A DNA stretch of 64,000 bases from Microglena sp. YARC (Eukaryota > Chlorophyta > Chlorophyceae > Chlamydomonadales > Chlamydomonadaceae), in assembly GCA_022414725.1 (NCBI GenBank), contig CM039464.1, positions 38,649,420 through 38,713,419 of the forward strand. The letters run 5' to 3'. The translations under genes and the position numbers were made by a program. Positions 32,561 through 42,568 of this stretch are shown here, in pieces; within the stretch, counting starts at the first letter, position 1, and each line of letters opens with the position of its first letter. Under the pieces are notes generated by a model, which was not told where the DNA came from, did not search any database, and saw nothing but the letters and a program-made list of their open reading frames with translations.

Positions 32561-34847
32561 GGTAGGATGTTTCGATACACTCGAGAATGACTGACTCGAG
32601 ACGTCATTGACATGACTTGGTCAAACTATCAACGTTTCCTTTCCAGAGCGTGACGAGAGAGTGTGCCTCGGGAATGACGACAGGTAAAGAAGCAATGAAG
32701 TATTACATCCTGGGTCCAGGAATCGAGGGCTGGGGGGCCTGGAGCCAGAGCGAGAAAAAGTGGGAGGAGAAGAAAGGCGCTGGTGGGGAAATCGAAGAGC
32801 AAATATAGAGAGAGTGTAGTTGGCAGACCCCGCCGGAAGTTGTTGTGTGGGCCTGTCCAAGGTCAACACCGGGGGTCAACACTGGCCAGCTGGCCTGCCT
32901 TAGCGAGTTGTAATAAAATGGATGATGCAGTCTGTACTAGACGTTTGTGCGCATCAGTTTATGTCTAGTACAATAGACATGGACACGTCTTGAAACTCTC
33001 TGCAGCCCTGCGATTACATTCTGTACTCGGGGTGTAGCTTAGTAGTGCTTATATTACCCATGCTTGCGCCACCGCAGACGTTGAACAATATGAAGGCTGC
33101 CTGATAAACCATATATTTAATCAAAACGAAACTGGTACCATTGATTGAGGGTGAGGTGAATGTAAGTATAACTTCCTGTGCAGGGGTCTTCGCCCCAAGG
33201 AGGTGGGTCTCTCTGTATATTGCCATCCAGGTGTAGACAAATACAGAAATACTGTAGCCGACTAACCTCGCGATTTATTTCTGATTTCTCGGTGGGCGCT
33301 GATCTGTGTACGGGGTCCTACTTCCTGGCGTGAAATATTTCGAAAACGAATGGGACTCGCCCATCGTCCAGTTATCAAGGTATCAACTATTCAACTTGCA
33401 CTTTACCTATTATGTATACTCGTGTAAATGCATGCATTCTGTACTCTGGAGTGTAGTGTAGTTGTATTTATACTAGCTAGGTTTACTCCGCCCGCAGGCA
33501 GGCGGTGAGCAGCCTAAAAGCTGGTAGACCACGAAATCAAAACAAAACAAGTTTGATGAGGTGGTCCACACTTGATGAGGTGGTCCCCAACACTTGCAAG
33601 ATGTCAAATCTCTTAATGTATCTTATGTGAATCCGGGACCCAGTACAGTCTTGATGAGGTGGTCCCCAACACTCGCAAGAGCATGAAGCAGGGCAGGCGA
33701 TAGAAATGAAATTGAAATGGTTACATCCTTGTAATACAGCTACTCACAGGACGTGAAGTTAAGGACACCACAGCGTAAGCCGGAGCTAGCTATAGTCACC
33801 GGGTAGGCGATAGATGTTACATTGCCTTCAACCTGTCAGGATGGCCAAGGTCTATACTATCAAAAAGTAACACATCAGTGATAAAGATACAATTATTTAG
33901 CCATCATCCAGCAAATTATGTGCGCAGAAACCTTGGTAAATCCTCTAAATAGAAAGTGACGCATACTGCAATATGATGAAGTTCAAAGGTGTGCTGACTT
34001 CCTGTCAGATACGGGTGTGACAGATCCCAGTCTTGGAACTGGATGTCATGCAGGCATATTTTACGATGATATATTCGTCATGCATATTTAACATGTATAT
34101 TTTCGCTTCAAAGGGTGTGTCTCCGTGCACTAGCCCTAGACTCAATGATTTTGACGATGTGATCAGCAGAGTGACTCCTACATACCTAAGACGTCGGCAC
34201 CCATAGGATGCTCAGGGAACTAGCACATATCATGAGACGGCGGTATGTACGCCAGTACGATGTTCAATTGTGTAATCAGCAATTTGAAAGATACATGATG
34301 ATTAACTGTGCGGCTGGACCAAACCTTGGTAGCGTAAGACTGTTCACTAGAGGATAGTTGAAGGACCCATCCCAGGTGAGACCCAGTATCACTTTTGATA
34401 GGATGTGGATGTATGGCATATCCCAATCCTCACTTTTGTTTTTGAAAGGTTTTCCACTCAGGAGATGGGACTAGGGATGTTCAGGGGAACCCAGGGGGGG
34501 GACCCCCAAATCTGCTTCGCAAGAAGACGCCGGTTTCAATATCTGTCTCTGCGACGCACCCAGACTCTCTGAAATGCAACAGACCCTCTTAAATATGTGT
34601 CTGAAACGCAACCAACCCACTGGATCTGCGTCTGCACCGCAACAGACACTCTCCACGTTCGTCTGCGACGCATGACGCAGCGTTCTGAACAACCCTGGGT
34701 GGGACCCCTTGCACAAACCAGCGCCACAGAGGATTCAGAAAGAAAAGCAGAGAAGTTCCTACTAAAGTAGACACTTGCATGCTGGTGATGCCCAGCATTC
34801 TTCATGCAGTAATCACTCAGGTGGTTAGGAGGTATTTAAACCCTGAG
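32561..34847. other. Non-coding, old duplicated sequence
   Basis: No gene recognised. GGCGGTATGTACGCCAGTAC (34230), CATCATCCAGCAA (33902) and nearby segments have diverged counterparts at 57960-59000, indicating an old ~1 kb duplication. GTGGTCCYCAACACT with TTGATGAGGTG repeats three times at 33553-33675. The part 34435-34760 holds a broken SINE-like copy, including ACAGAGGATTCAG. GCGTCTGCACCGCAACAGAC-type motifs repeat at 34545-34680. Confidence 0.4.
33690..33815 (-). repeat. Inverted copy of the dispersed repeat at 9537-9655
   Basis: CTCACAGGACGTGAAGTTAA, AAGCCGGAGCTAGCTATAGT and AATGAAATTGAAATGG are the reverse complements of motifs at 9537-9655, in the matching order. Confidence 0.55.
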
Positions 34848-35044
34848 CATAGCTTTTCTTTACAATCAGCATCTTCTAGGCATCTCCCTGAGCCAGCCCC
34901 TGGGCTGAGCCCCAAGATTTCAGAAGTGCTGGAAAAATAATTATGTCAGCTTCCAGTTGCGCTACGTTGCATTAGGATTAGCTGCGTAGCAAGCCAGGGG
35001 AGCTGCCTAGAAGCTGCTTTTCGTAGCTGAAAATAAAAGCTATG
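34848..35044. mobile_element. AGCAGCTTCTAGG-family MITE, full length
   Basis: The long inverted repeat begins CATAGCTTTTCTTTACAATC and includes CATCTTCTAGGCATCTCC; the right end carries AGCTGCCTAGAAGCTGC and ends AAAAGCTATG. Flanks ACCCTGAG (34840-34847) and GCCCTGAG (35045-35052) match at 7 of 8 bases, again an 8 bp pattern. The same flanking sequence occurs around the copy at 42366, so it was duplicated with its surroundings. Confidence 0.65.
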
Positions 35045-35300
35045 GCCCTGAGTGGCCAGTCAAGCAACATATGTCTTCCGATGCAGTGCTGTCACCTTGC
35101 TTAGAGAAGGAGCTTATTTTCAAATGTTGTTGAGAAAATCACGGGCGCACACGCACGCACGCACACACACACACACACATATGGCTTCAAACAAAACTTG
35201 CTTCGGTACGAGGTTTCATCAACAGCTACATAAGCAGAAGGAACTCCAACACAAGCAGCAAAATATAGTTCGCACCACGTGAGCAGCACTCATCACAATT
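35045..35300. repeat. Dispersed repeat shared with 42717-42890 and 43150-43400
   Basis: GTGGCCAGTCAAGCAACATA, GTCTTCC, CCTTGCTTAGAGAAGGAGCT, AATGTTGTTGAGAAAATCAC, a (CA)n run, GGCTTCAAACAAAACTTGCT and CACCACGTGAGCAGCACTCA occur in the same order near genes C and D. A more diverged copy lies at 52195-52430. It belongs to the 3' side of the gene C and D cassettes. Confidence 0.65.
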
Positions 35301-36650
35301 GTGAGCACCACCTATCATGGGCTATGTGATAGCAGTACACCCCTAGTACACCCTGCTGAGATTATATGAAACCCCGCTACCAAATATCTGACTACTCTAT
35401 GTTTAGACCCTGTTAAGTCTCCACTTAGCAGAAGTTGTGAGCAGCACCAATCATGGGCTACGTGATAGCAGTACACCCTGCTGAGATTCTATAAAACCAC
35501 TCTACCAAATATCTAACTTCTCTTTGTATAGGCACTGTTAAGTCACCACCTAGCATCAGTTGTGAGCAGCACCAATCATGGGCCAGGTGAATAGGTGATA
35601 GCAGTACACCCCTAGTACACCCTGCCGAGATTCTATAAAACCCCGCTACCAAATATCTGACTATTCTATGTTTAGACCCTGTTAAGTCTCCACTTAGCAA
35701 CAGTTGTGAGCAGCACCAATCATGGGCCAGGTGATAGCAGTACACCCCTAGTACACCCTGCTGAGATTCTATGAAACCCCGCTACCAAATATCTATCTTC
35801 TCTATGTCTAGACCTTGTTAAGTCTCCAACCAGCAACAGTTGTGAGTTGCACCAATCATGGACCAGGTGATAGCAGTACACCCCTAGTACACCCTGCCGA
35901 GATTCTATAAAACCCCGCTACCAAATATCTGACGACTCTTTGTACAGACCCTGTTAAGTCTCCACTTAGCAACAGTTATGAGCAGCACCAATCATGGGCC
36001 AGGTGATAGCAGTACACCCCTAGTACACCCTGCTGAGATTCTATGAAACCCCGCTACCAAATATATCTGACTACTCTATGTTTAGACCCTGTTAAGTCTC
36101 CACTTAGCAACAGTTGTGAGCAGCGCCAATCATGGGCCAGGTGATAGCAGTACACCCCTAGTACACCCTGCCGAGATTCTATAAAACCCCGCTACCAAAT
36201 ATCTGACGACTCTTTGTACAGACCCCTAGTACACCCTGCTGAGATTCTATAACCCCCCTCTACCAAATATCTAACTTCTCTTTGTATAGGCATTGTTAAG
36301 TCTCCACCCAGCATCAGTTGTGAGCAGCACCAATCATGGGGCAGGTGAATAGGTGATAGCAGTACACCCCTAGTACACCCTGCCGAGATTCTATAAAACC
36401 CCTCTACCAAATATCTAACTTCTCTATGTAGACCCTGTCAAGTCTCCACTCAGCAACAGTTGTGAGCAGCACCAATCATGGGCCAGGTGATAGCAGTACA
36501 CCCCTAGTACACCCTGCCGAGATTCTATAAAACCCCGCTACCAAATATCTGACGACTCTTTGTCTAGACATTGTTAAGTCTCCACCCAGCAGCAGTTGTG
36601 AGCAGCACCAATCATGGACTAGGTGATAGCTGAAAACACCACTGGCAGCC
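35290..36650. repeat. ~136 bp tandem repeat, 3' of gene C (about nine units)
   Basis: Units contain TTGTGAGCAGCACCAATCAT, GGGCCAGGTGATAGCAGTAC, ACCCCTAGTACACCCTGCCG, AGATTCTATAAAACCCCGCT and CCAAATATCTGACGACTC. One unit is truncated near 36220. A single diverged unit persists at the same place near gene D (about 43385-43500), so the array expanded only in the gene C cassette. Confidence 0.85.
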
Positions 36651-37076
36651 TGCTGAGATAATATGAAAAACCCACTAGTTTGTGTCAGTTTGGGCTGAAT
36701 AGCCAGACAAAGGAGCTGCCTAGAACTTGCTGCTCGTAGCTGAAAGTAAAAGCTCTGATAGAGTCTATGAATAAAGAAGTGTCCACACTCCACCACTGGG
36801 ACTCATCATCAAATAGAGAGAAATTGCATAGTCTCAGACAACTCCCAGTAGAGTATCCACTCAGTCTATCTATCATGAGGCTTATAAGTTTGCCACGAGA
36901 CTTTGAAAAACAAAGTAAGATGACATAAAATATAAACATGTAAGACAAGTGCCCACAAGTCTCCAACTTGGTTGAACAAGCAAAGGGCGGGAAGGTCTTA
37001 GTTATACCAACAATCAAACCCTACGTTACCCCAGCCACCAAGCAGAAGTTGAGAAAACTCACCTACTAGGCTATGT
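36651..37076. other. 3' flank of gene C
   Basis: Contains one end of the AGCAGCTTC MITE family (36705-36765) and sequence shared with the gene D 3' flank (TGACAAGTGCCCACAAGTCT-like, AAGCAAAGGGYGGG, GGTCTTAGTYATACCA near 36960-37015 and 43810-43870). No coding region. Confidence 0.45.
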
Positions 37077-38375
37077 CTAAAGAAACACCCGTCTCGTCTC
37101 TGCTACTGTCTGCCGGCAGAATGGGCAGAGTTGGATGAGGTATGAGCAAGATTGGCACACTATATGGCCACAAGGATGCAAGCCAGTGTCCTTAGGGGCA
37201 GATAAGCATACGACACACTCAGCAGCCGAATCACGCGCCTTGTTGAGCTCCCTCTGCACACACTTGTCAAAGATTGCTTTCCTAAGGCAGTCCATGTCCA
37301 CCTTGGCCAACAAGCCTTCCAACATGCCAAGGTCTTGGGACGCTAGGACATCCCCCTGGCCAGTCACGCAAGCCATGAGCACCCCATATTCATCATTCTT
37401 TGCTCTTGCTGTTGCTAGCTGCTCCTCATACTTCTCGTTCCTTGATCTATATGATGCTAGCTCGATCCTCAATTCTTCATCCTTGGTTCGCTGGTTTCCG
37501 CTTGAGTTTTGATCATGTTTTTGGTCCCCACCTTGTCGGTCATCATTGGATCTTCTGATGTGACTGCGGATGGCTTCGGCAACATGGTGTCGACCATGTC
37601 GCAACGCTTTCTCTATTGCTGTGTTTCCAGCATTATCCCGTATGTTTAACTCAGCGCCGCTGTCAAGGAGAGCCTTGGTGCAAGCTAGACCCCCTGTGTA
37701 TCCATAGCATGTAGTTACGTGCAGAGGGGTGTTGCCATCAATGCCCTGCGTGTTTAACTCAGCTCCACAGTCAAGAAGAGCCTTGATGCACTCCACGCTC
37801 CCGGAGTATGTTGCATGGTGCAATGGGATGTTGCCATCATTATCCCGTGTGTTCACATCAGGACCGCTGTCAAGGAGAGCCCTGATGCACTCCACGCCCC
37901 CTCTCCCTGCAGCATCATGCAAAGGGGTGAAGCCAAACATATCTTTCTTGTTCACCTCAGCACCGCTGTTCAGGAGATCCCTGATGCACTCCACGCGCCC
38001 TGACCTTGCAGCACAATGCAATGGGGTGCTGCCCTCCTCCTCCTGTATGTTCACCTCAGCGCCGTTTTCAAGAAGAGCCTTTGCACACTCCACGTTCCCA
38101 TTAGACACAGCATAATGCAACGGGGTGCTGCCAGATATTGCATAATGCAACAGGGTGCGGCCACCATCGCTCTTTATGTTCAACTCAGCGCCGCGGTCAA
38201 GGAGAGCTTTGATGCACTCCATGTTTCCCTTGATGGCAGCCATATGCAGAGGAGAGTCGCAATGTTTGCAATTCACGTTGGCTCCCCGCTCCAGCAGAGA
38301 AACCACGTCATTAACATCACCATCTCGGGAGAACACAAGAAGCTGTATATCAAGGCTACCCAGCATTGAGGGCAT
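37077..38375 (-). CDS. Gene C: intact ankyrin-repeat RING protein (432 aa)
   Basis: Predicted RING E3 ligase (inferred from architecture). It starts MPSMLGSLDIQLLVFSRDG and ends RRVFL-TAG. After the cap come about seven full ankyrin repeats plus one truncated repeat (GGRTLLHYAI joined directly to SGSTPLHYAV near residues 72-82), an internal deletion that keeps frame. One repeat carries a 3-residue insertion (CYGYTGGLACTKALL). A linker rich in Asp, Gln and Ser and a coiled coil with two or three 14-residue units (RSRNEKYEEQLATARAKN) precede the module at about 329-386. The RING uses Cys387, 390, 402, His404, Cys407, 410, 417 and 420. The module and RING are almost the same as in gene D, so these two are the closest pair. 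Its 5' flank is expanded by promoter-block repeats. Confidence 0.88.
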   Translation of the reverse strand: MPSMLGSLDIQLLVFSRDGDVNDVVSLLERGANVNCKHCDSPLHMAAIKGNMECIKALLDRGAELNIKSDGGRTLLHYAISGSTPLHYAVSNGNVECAKALLENGAEVNIQEEEGSTPLHCAARSGRVECIRDLLNSGAEVNKKDMFGFTPLHDAAGRGGVECIRALLDSGPDVNTRDNDGNIPLHHATYSGSVECIKALLDCGAELNTQGIDGNTPLHVTTCYGYTGGLACTKALLDSGAELNIRDNAGNTAIEKALRHGRHHVAEAIRSHIRRSNDDRQGGDQKHDQNSSGNQRTKDEELRIELASYRSRNEKYEEQLATARAKNDEYGVLMACVTGQGDVLASQDLGMLEGLLAKVDMDCLRKAIFDKCVQRELNKARDSAAECVVCLSAPKDTGLHPCGHIVCQSCSYLIQLCPFCRQTVAETRRVFL

Positions 38376-38510
38376 GACGACTTCCCACTGACAAGAGCGG
38401 TGTTGAGTGGCTACCTGTGTTGATGTACATGATCCACATCACAAGGTGAGCCAAGTAAGACTGCTAGAGAAAGTGGGGCATGATGATGATGATGATCGTG
38501 ATGACTTTTT
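38376..38510 (-). promoter_or_regulatory. Proximal 5' flank of gene C
   Basis: GACTTCCCACTGACAAGAGC, TGTGTTGATGTACATGATC and AGACTGCTAGAGAAAGTG match other family flanks. Homology breaks off right after GAGAAAGTG, where GAT triplets and a SINE-like insertion start, so the TATA-proximal block is displaced to the right. Confidence 0.45.
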
Positions 38511-38635
38511 TTTTATAGTTGTGAAAGGACTTTCACCCCAGGGGGTGGGTCTCCCGACACAAACCAGCAACACGGAGGATTCAGTTCGAATGGTGGTGCC
38601 ACTCCTACAATATGCAAAGTAGGCGCACTTAGGGT

Positions 38636-38637
<2 letters not shown>
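38511..38637 (-). mobile_element. SINE-like element with A-rich tail (copy 2), inside the GAT array
   Basis: On the minus strand it begins with the CCCTAAGTGCGCCTAC head, carries ATTCGAACTGAATCCTCC, and ends TTTCACAACT followed by A residues (T run at about 38506-38515 on the plus strand). GAT triplets lie on both sides, so it inserted into an existing triplet array. Confidence 0.65.
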
Positions 38638-38673
<36 letters not shown>

Positions 38674-38824
38674 ATGATAATGGTGGTGATGATGATGATG
38701 ATGATGATGATGTTGATGATGATGATGATGATGATAATGACTATGATGATGACTATGATGATGATGACTATGATGATGATTATGATAATGATGAGATGAT
38801 GATGATTAGATGATGATGGTGATG
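38638..38824. repeat. GAT trinucleotide array
   Basis: A near-continuous run of GAT triplets with GAC, AAT and GTT variants. It continues between the promoter-block copies to the right. Open frames give poly-Ile, poly-Ser or poly-Asp peptides and are not genes. Confidence 0.9.
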
Positions 38825-39403
38825 AGTACATTTCCCCTGGTGCCCAACTGGACTTTACATGTGCCCGCATAGGCTGCGATATGGAGGCGTTACTATGCAA
38901 AACTAGACGGATACCATCGCACAGACAGAAGATGGAGCTCCAGCCCCCGATGATGATGATGATTACATTTCCCCTGGTGCCCAACTGGACTTTACATGTG
39001 CCCGCATAGGCTGCGATTTGGAGGCGTTCCTATGCAAGACTAGACGGCTACCATTGCACAGACAGAAGATGGAGCTCCAGCCCCGGATGATGATGATGAT
39101 GATGATGATAATGCAGATGATGATGACGATTATATTTCCCCTGGTGCCCAACTGGACTTTACATGTGCCCGCATAGGCTGCGATTTGGAGGCGTTCCTAT
39201 GCAAGACTAGACGACTATCATTGCACAGACAAAAGATGGGGCTCCAGCCCCGGATGATGATAATGCTTCTGATGATGACGATTACATTTCTCCTGGTGCC
39301 CAACTGGACTTTACATGTGCCCGCATAGGCTGCGATATGAAGGCGTTCCTTTGCAAGACTAGACGGCTACCATTGCACAGACAGAAGATGGGGCTCCAGC
39401 CCC

Positions 39404-39457
<54 letters not shown>

Positions 39458-39609
39458 CGATGATGATGATGATGATGATGGTGATGAGTACATTTCCCCT
39501 GGTGCCCAACTGAACTTTAGATGTGCCCGCATAGGCTGCGATATGGAGGCGTTACTATGCAAGACTAGACGGCTACCATTGCACAGACAGAAGATGGGGC
39601 TCTAGCCCC

Positions 39610-39673
<64 letters not shown>

Positions 39674-39820
39674 GATGGTGATGAGTACATTGCCCCTGGT
39701 GCCCAACTGAACTTTCGATGTGCCCACGTAGGTTGCGATATGGAGGCGTTACTATGCAAGACTAGACGGCTACCATTGCACAGACAGAAGATCGGGCTCC
39801 AGCCCCGGATGATGATGATA

Positions 39821-39852
<32 letters not shown>

Positions 39853-39977
39853 GAGTACATTTCCCCTGGTGCCCAACTGGACTTTACATGTGCCCGCATA
39901 GGCTGCGATATGGAAGCGTTCCTATGCAAGACTGGACGGGTACCATTGCACAGACAGAAGATGGAGCTCCAGCCCCG
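38825..39977 (-). repeat. Higher-order repeat: seven promoter-block copies separated by GAT arrays
   Basis: A ~122 bp block occurs seven times (starting near 38825, 38965, 39130, 39285, 39488, 39687 and 39855). Each copy reads ACATTTCCCCTGGTGCCCAA, CTTTACATGTGCCCGCATAG, GCTGCGATATGGAGGCGTTC, CTATGCAAGACTAGACGGCT, ACCATTGCACAGACAGAAGA and TGGAGCTCCAGCCCCG. GAT runs of very different length separate the copies. The right half of each block is the family's conserved 5' segment, found once upstream of genes B, D, E and F. Gene C therefore has its upstream segment amplified. Confidence 0.85.
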
Positions 39978-40037
39978 CGCCCCAGTGTAATAATGTAACT
40001 GTTATCAATTCCAAAGTAACTCCCTACATGGTCTTTT

Positions 40038-40217
40038 TTGCGGAGCCCCCTCTTCAAGGGGGCGGGAGCCCCCTTGCTTACCCATTTGTCCGTCCGACCG
40101 TCTGACCACGCTGAAGCCTGACACGTCAGCCAACGGTCTCGTAACTAACTCGCTTATGTTGCCACCTGTCGCTCCCTCGCGATCACTCTCCGTCATTTTT
40201 TAGCGTTGCAGGCGACG
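40038..40217 (+). mobile_element. 180 bp retroposon-like element with perfect 14 bp target duplication
   Basis: The element begins TTGCGGAGCCCCC with a GGAGCCCCC/GGGGGCGGGAGCCCCC hairpin, contains ACACGTCAGCCAACGGTCTC and CTCCCTCGCGATCACTCTCC, and ends with the GCGTTGCAGGCGACG hairpin. CTACATGGTCTTTT occurs exactly on both sides (40024-40037 and 40218-40231). Other family flanks show only one copy of this sequence, so it is a true insertion duplication. It has no coding capacity. Relatives lie at 3562-3698, 27800-28023 and 49716-49920. Confidence 0.78.
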
Positions 40218-40560
40218 CTACATGGTCTTTTCCAGGCTTATACGTTAACTGGAAGTAGTACGGACAACGTGCTGCTTCTTTTAAGCTCTATTTCTTCTTT
40301 GCTTTATTGCTTGTATTCTTTGATTGTAAATTTGAGAGCGGTTGGAAGACCCCCCCCCCCCCCCCCCCCCCCCCAAACACACACCCACACACACACCACC
40401 ACCACACAAATGCCAGGATGTTGTGGAGCACGCTCTGAGGCTCCTGTTGGGTCAACAATGGTATGTCTATGACCAAGCAATGATAACGATGGAATCACTT
40501 TAAAAAGCAATTCCCTGAGCTGGCGATGAGACTGGACTTAGGCTATGAGACCCGACATGT
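40218..40560 (-). promoter_or_regulatory. Distal 5' flank of gene C
   Basis: Resumes the family flank after the insertion: CTATTTCTTCTTTGC, TTGCTTGTATTCTTTGATTG, GGTTGGAAGACCCCCC, TGTTGTGGAGCA and GACGAGACTGGACTTAGGC-like sequence. A C tract spans about 40351-40373, where other genes have CCCACCCACC. Confidence 0.5.
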
Positions 40561-42062
40561 GCGAGCCCCCTACAAAGCCATGGCAGTGCCCCCCCCCCAC
40601 ACACGCACCCCACCCCACACACATACAACCCCACCACTACCACCACACACACGCACACAGTTATAGCCGTGCCGCATATTCTTCGCATGCAATGCGGTTT
40701 CAGTACGGCTGTGCAAACGGTCGGACGGAGAGGGGTATTTTCCAGGCAAATGTGCGGGCATGTTATTCAGGTGCATTTTCAATCAGTCAGTGCACTACCA
40801 CCCTCCCACAAAAGCATGAGCCCTCCCCCCCCCACCCCCTCCCCCCCACACACAATCCCCTACAGCCATGGGAAAGCCTCACCACCCCACCAGCTTCGGA
40901 ACGTCTCCATGCTTCTCTATTCCAAGTTGTGGCATCTATCAAAGGTTTGAGAGCTTCTATTCCTCTGGAAGTGCTCCATAGGCCCGCATGAGGGGGAAAT
41001 ATGTTGACTGTTACCCACTTACCCTGGTTCCTCCAGACGTCTTAGCGGCTTTCAACCAACTCGAGCGTCAGATATAGTATGAGATGTTGGTTACCAGTGC
41101 GGATGAAGGCTTGCGAAATAGCTGGTCAAATCAGAGGGCCCCTCTGGATCTAATGGTACACTACGGAGATGGAAAATCCGACTCCGAAAATCCTAAGGTT
41201 ACGGTGCCGCCGGCCCGCTGGGTGACAAATACTCGTCCAAAAGGGTCGGGAGTCTAAAGGGTCGGAGGTAAAGCGGCAAGTGTTGGAGGGGTTGAGATGA
41301 CGCTGGCAACGTCCGAAACCAACGGACTGGAAGCAATCCTTACTGCCGCATGCGCACGCTAGCTGAAAGCGCAGGCGCTAGAGAAGTGGGGAGCGAAAGG
41401 GGAGTTACTCACAACCTCGAAACCTTGTCGATTCTTAGCACAATTCTGCGTACTGCTTTCCAGCTGCTTTCTATATTCAATTTCCTTCATACGGGGGCTG
41501 GGCGGGCTGGGCTGGGGGGGGGGGCTGGGGGCAGAGCGAGAAAAGGTGAGAAACGTGTGAGAAGAGGAGAAGAGGAGAAGAGGAGAAGAGGAGAAGAGGA
41601 GAAGAAACGCAGTACCAAATGGTATATGGGGTGGCCAACGGGCAGATACGTTGAAGTGGGCATTCATCTGTGCATATCTTTCATGTTCGCGGGATGGTTG
41701 GTCAGACAGGGATGAAGCAAGAGCCAGTTTTGGGACAATAAACGTGAAGTTAAATTATATGCGAAGCACAAACTCCGGGCGATTTGTTGTGTTCAGCTCA
41801 CTCCTGCTTGATTCTTAAACGGTCTTTCCTAAGTTTTCTTAAGTTTGGGCAAGTTTCTAAAGTTTATTTGGCTACCCATGGACTGAACAACTACATACTT
41901 ACAAAATTCACACATTACATTTTCACATGCATACATGCCAGGGTTATTTAGGGGCATACTTTAAGCAGCATTCACGCAGGTGGCTAGGAGGTATTTAAAT
42001 AGTTGGTGTCACATTGTAGCGATGGTCTGAGCCATTGAGTTGTCTGATCAGATGGTTGAATG
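40561..42062. other. Non-coding; C-rich and GAGAAGAG repeats
   Basis: No gene recognised. C-rich runs with CACACA occur at 40588-40660 and 40825-40860. About five units of GAGAAGAG lie at 41555-41605. CATTCACGCAGGTGGCTAGG near 41970 begins the repeat unit that recurs at 34800 and 42320. Confidence 0.35.
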
Positions 42063-42070
42063 GTTGAAAC

Positions 42071-42265
42071 CAGGGTACTTCAAATGGCTAAATTGGCCAG
42101 CGCTTTAGCACACTTGAAAACAAAAAAACTGCGCTTTGTAGTGCAAAAAACGCAAAAAGCGCTTGCAGCGCCCACAAGGGGTTGCAAAAAACTGCGCTAA
42201 AAGCGCAGAGGGAGTCAACAAGTCAGCGCTCAAAAGCGCAAAAGCGCGCCCTTTGAATTACCCTG
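42071..42265. mobile_element. hAT-type MITE with perfect 8 bp target duplication
   Basis: Terminal inverted repeats are CAGGGTACTTCAAA and its partner TTTGAATTACCCTG, 14 bp with one mismatch. The target GTTGAAAC is present exactly at 42063-42070 and 42266-42273. The 195 bp interior is rich in AAAAGCGC/GCGCTTT and has no coding capacity. An 8 bp duplication with CAGGG ends is characteristic of the hAT superfamily. A second copy lies at 63758-63949 and a fragment at 52428-52482. Confidence 0.85.
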
Positions 42266-42365
42266 GTTGAAACCGTTGCTTGCAAAAAACACTTGCATGC
42301 TGACGATGCCCAGCATACTTCATGCAGTAATCACACATGTGGCTAGGAGGTATTTACACCCCGAG

Positions 42366-42568
42366 CATAGCTTTTCGTTCCGGCTGTGAGCAACAGCTTC
42401 TAGGCAGCTCCCTGAGCCAGCCACTGGACTAAGCCCCGATATTTAAGAAATGCTGGAAAGCTAATTACGTCTGCTTCTAGTTGCACTATGTTGCACTAAG
42501 ATTAGCTGGGTAGCAAGCCAGAGGAGCTGCCTAGAAGCTGCTGCTCGTAGCTGACAGGAAAATCTATG
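42366..42568. mobile_element. AGCAGCTTCTAGG-family MITE, best-preserved copy
   Basis: Inverted repeats of about 45 bp start CATAGCTTTTCGTTCCGGCT on the left and end GACAGGAAAATCTATG on the right, and include AACAGCTTCTAGGCAGCTCC and GGAGCTGCCTAGAAGCTGCT. Flanks ACCCCGAG and ACCCAGAG match at 7 of 8 bases. Paralogous to 34848-35044 with the same surroundings. Confidence 0.7.

Noticed and set aside
38438..39880. Poly-Ile, poly-Ser and poly-Asp reading frames
   Set aside because: Translations of GAT triplet runs lying in a non-coding upstream repeat.
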